DNA of 6,123 nucleotides, taken from NCBI GenBank assembly GCA_964343975.1, contig CAYFLU010000194.1, positions 1 through 6,123 of the forward strand. Direction: 5' to 3'. A program made the translations under genes and the position numbers. The number at the start of each line of letters is the position of its first letter. The stretch's first letter is position 1. Of this stretch, positions 5,979-6,123 are shown in pieces. The stretch is from SCUN01 sp964343975 (GTDB lineage Bacteria > Acidobacteriota > Vicinamibacteria > Vicinamibacterales > SCN-69-37). The notes beneath the pieces are model-generated. The model was given only the letters and a program-made list of their open reading frames with translations, had not been told where the DNA came from and searched no databases.

Positions 5979-6123
5979 ATGCGACTGCGCGCGTTGCGCA
6001 TGCTGCCGCTCCTGGCCGGTTTGTTCTGTTTTGCCGGCGCGGACCTGCTCCCCACTCAGGCCTACGGACAGACCCCGTTCGTTCCCTATTACGGCAAGAA
6101 CCGCGTGAAGTACGACACGTTCA
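5979..6123 (+). CDS. Exported protein, N-terminal part; possible acidobacterial TolB/PD40-type protein (3' end outside window)
   Basis: Only the first 48 residues are present before the window ends. They begin with a classical signal peptide: basic n-region (MRLRALR), hydrophobic core (about 8-20), and a likely signal peptidase I site after A28-Y29-G30. The mature protein would start QTPFVPYYGKNRVKYDTF. From memory, this YYGKNRVKYDxF opening is typical of large exported acidobacterial proteins. They combine a peptidase-like N-terminal domain with WD40-like (PD40/TolB) beta-propeller repeats. None of that can be seen here, so the identification is tentative. A good Shine-Dalgarno sequence (GAGGTG) supports the start. 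The gene diverges from the sigma operon across 173 bp. Confidence 0.75.
   Translation, partial: MRLRALRMLPLLAGLFCFAGADLLPTQAYGQTPFVPYYGKNRVKYDTF

Noticed and set aside
5539..6108. A 189-codon plus-strand frame spanning the sigma gene, the intergenic region and the start of the exported-protein gene
   Set aside because: It crosses the divergent promoter region and uses a different frame from the signal-peptide gene at 5979, which has a good Shine-Dalgarno sequence.

Overview
This is a GC-rich window (roughly two-thirds G+C by eye) with almost no non-coding DNA. It holds eight protein genes, two of them cut by the window edges, in two converging transcription units plus one divergent gene at the right end. 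The protein styles suggest an Acidobacteriota-like chromosome, possibly Vicinamibacteria. The clues are a large protein built of repeated carboxypeptidase-regulatory-like beta-sandwich modules, a secreted protein whose mature N-terminus contains YYGKNRVKYDTF, and an ECF sigma/anti-sigma/TlpA cluster. This taxonomic guess comes from recall of family styles, not from a search. I see no RNA genes, mobile elements, CRISPR arrays or phage genes.

Plus strand, 1-3568: three closely packed genes that probably share a transcript. They are (i) the 3' part of a carboxypeptidase-regulatory-like repeat protein, (ii) an endonuclease/exonuclease/phosphatase (EEP) fold hydrolase starting 1 nt after it, and (iii) a short RNase II/R-type exoribonuclease starting 3 nt later. 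The unit ends in a 4-nt CTAG overlap with the stop codon of the opposing unit.

Minus strand, 5805 down to 3565: a four-gene operon whose genes all overlap. The order is ECF sigma factor, membrane-anchored zinc-finger anti-sigma factor, TlpA-like thioredoxin lipoprotein, and an unrecognised 78-residue protein with a CxC pair. The junctions are ATGA, GTGA and TGATG, so translational coupling is likely throughout. A GGAAT-15 nt-CGTGTTA element sits just upstream of the sigma start and resembles an autoregulated ECF promoter. It would place transcription initiation almost on the ATG.

The working model is an envelope-stress regulon. The anti-sigma factor holds the sigma factor at the membrane through a cytoplasmic HxxxCxxC finger. 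Its extracytoplasmic domain carries only two cysteines, which a co-encoded extracytoplasmic thioredoxin could reduce. That link is inference.

Right end, 5806-6123: a 173-bp divergent intergenic region, then the start of an exported protein on the plus strand that runs out of the window. The most interesting items are the possible redox logic of the four-gene operon, its unrecognised fourth gene, its possible leaderless promoter, and a Gln at a normally acidic metal-site position of the RNase. None of these proves a new system.
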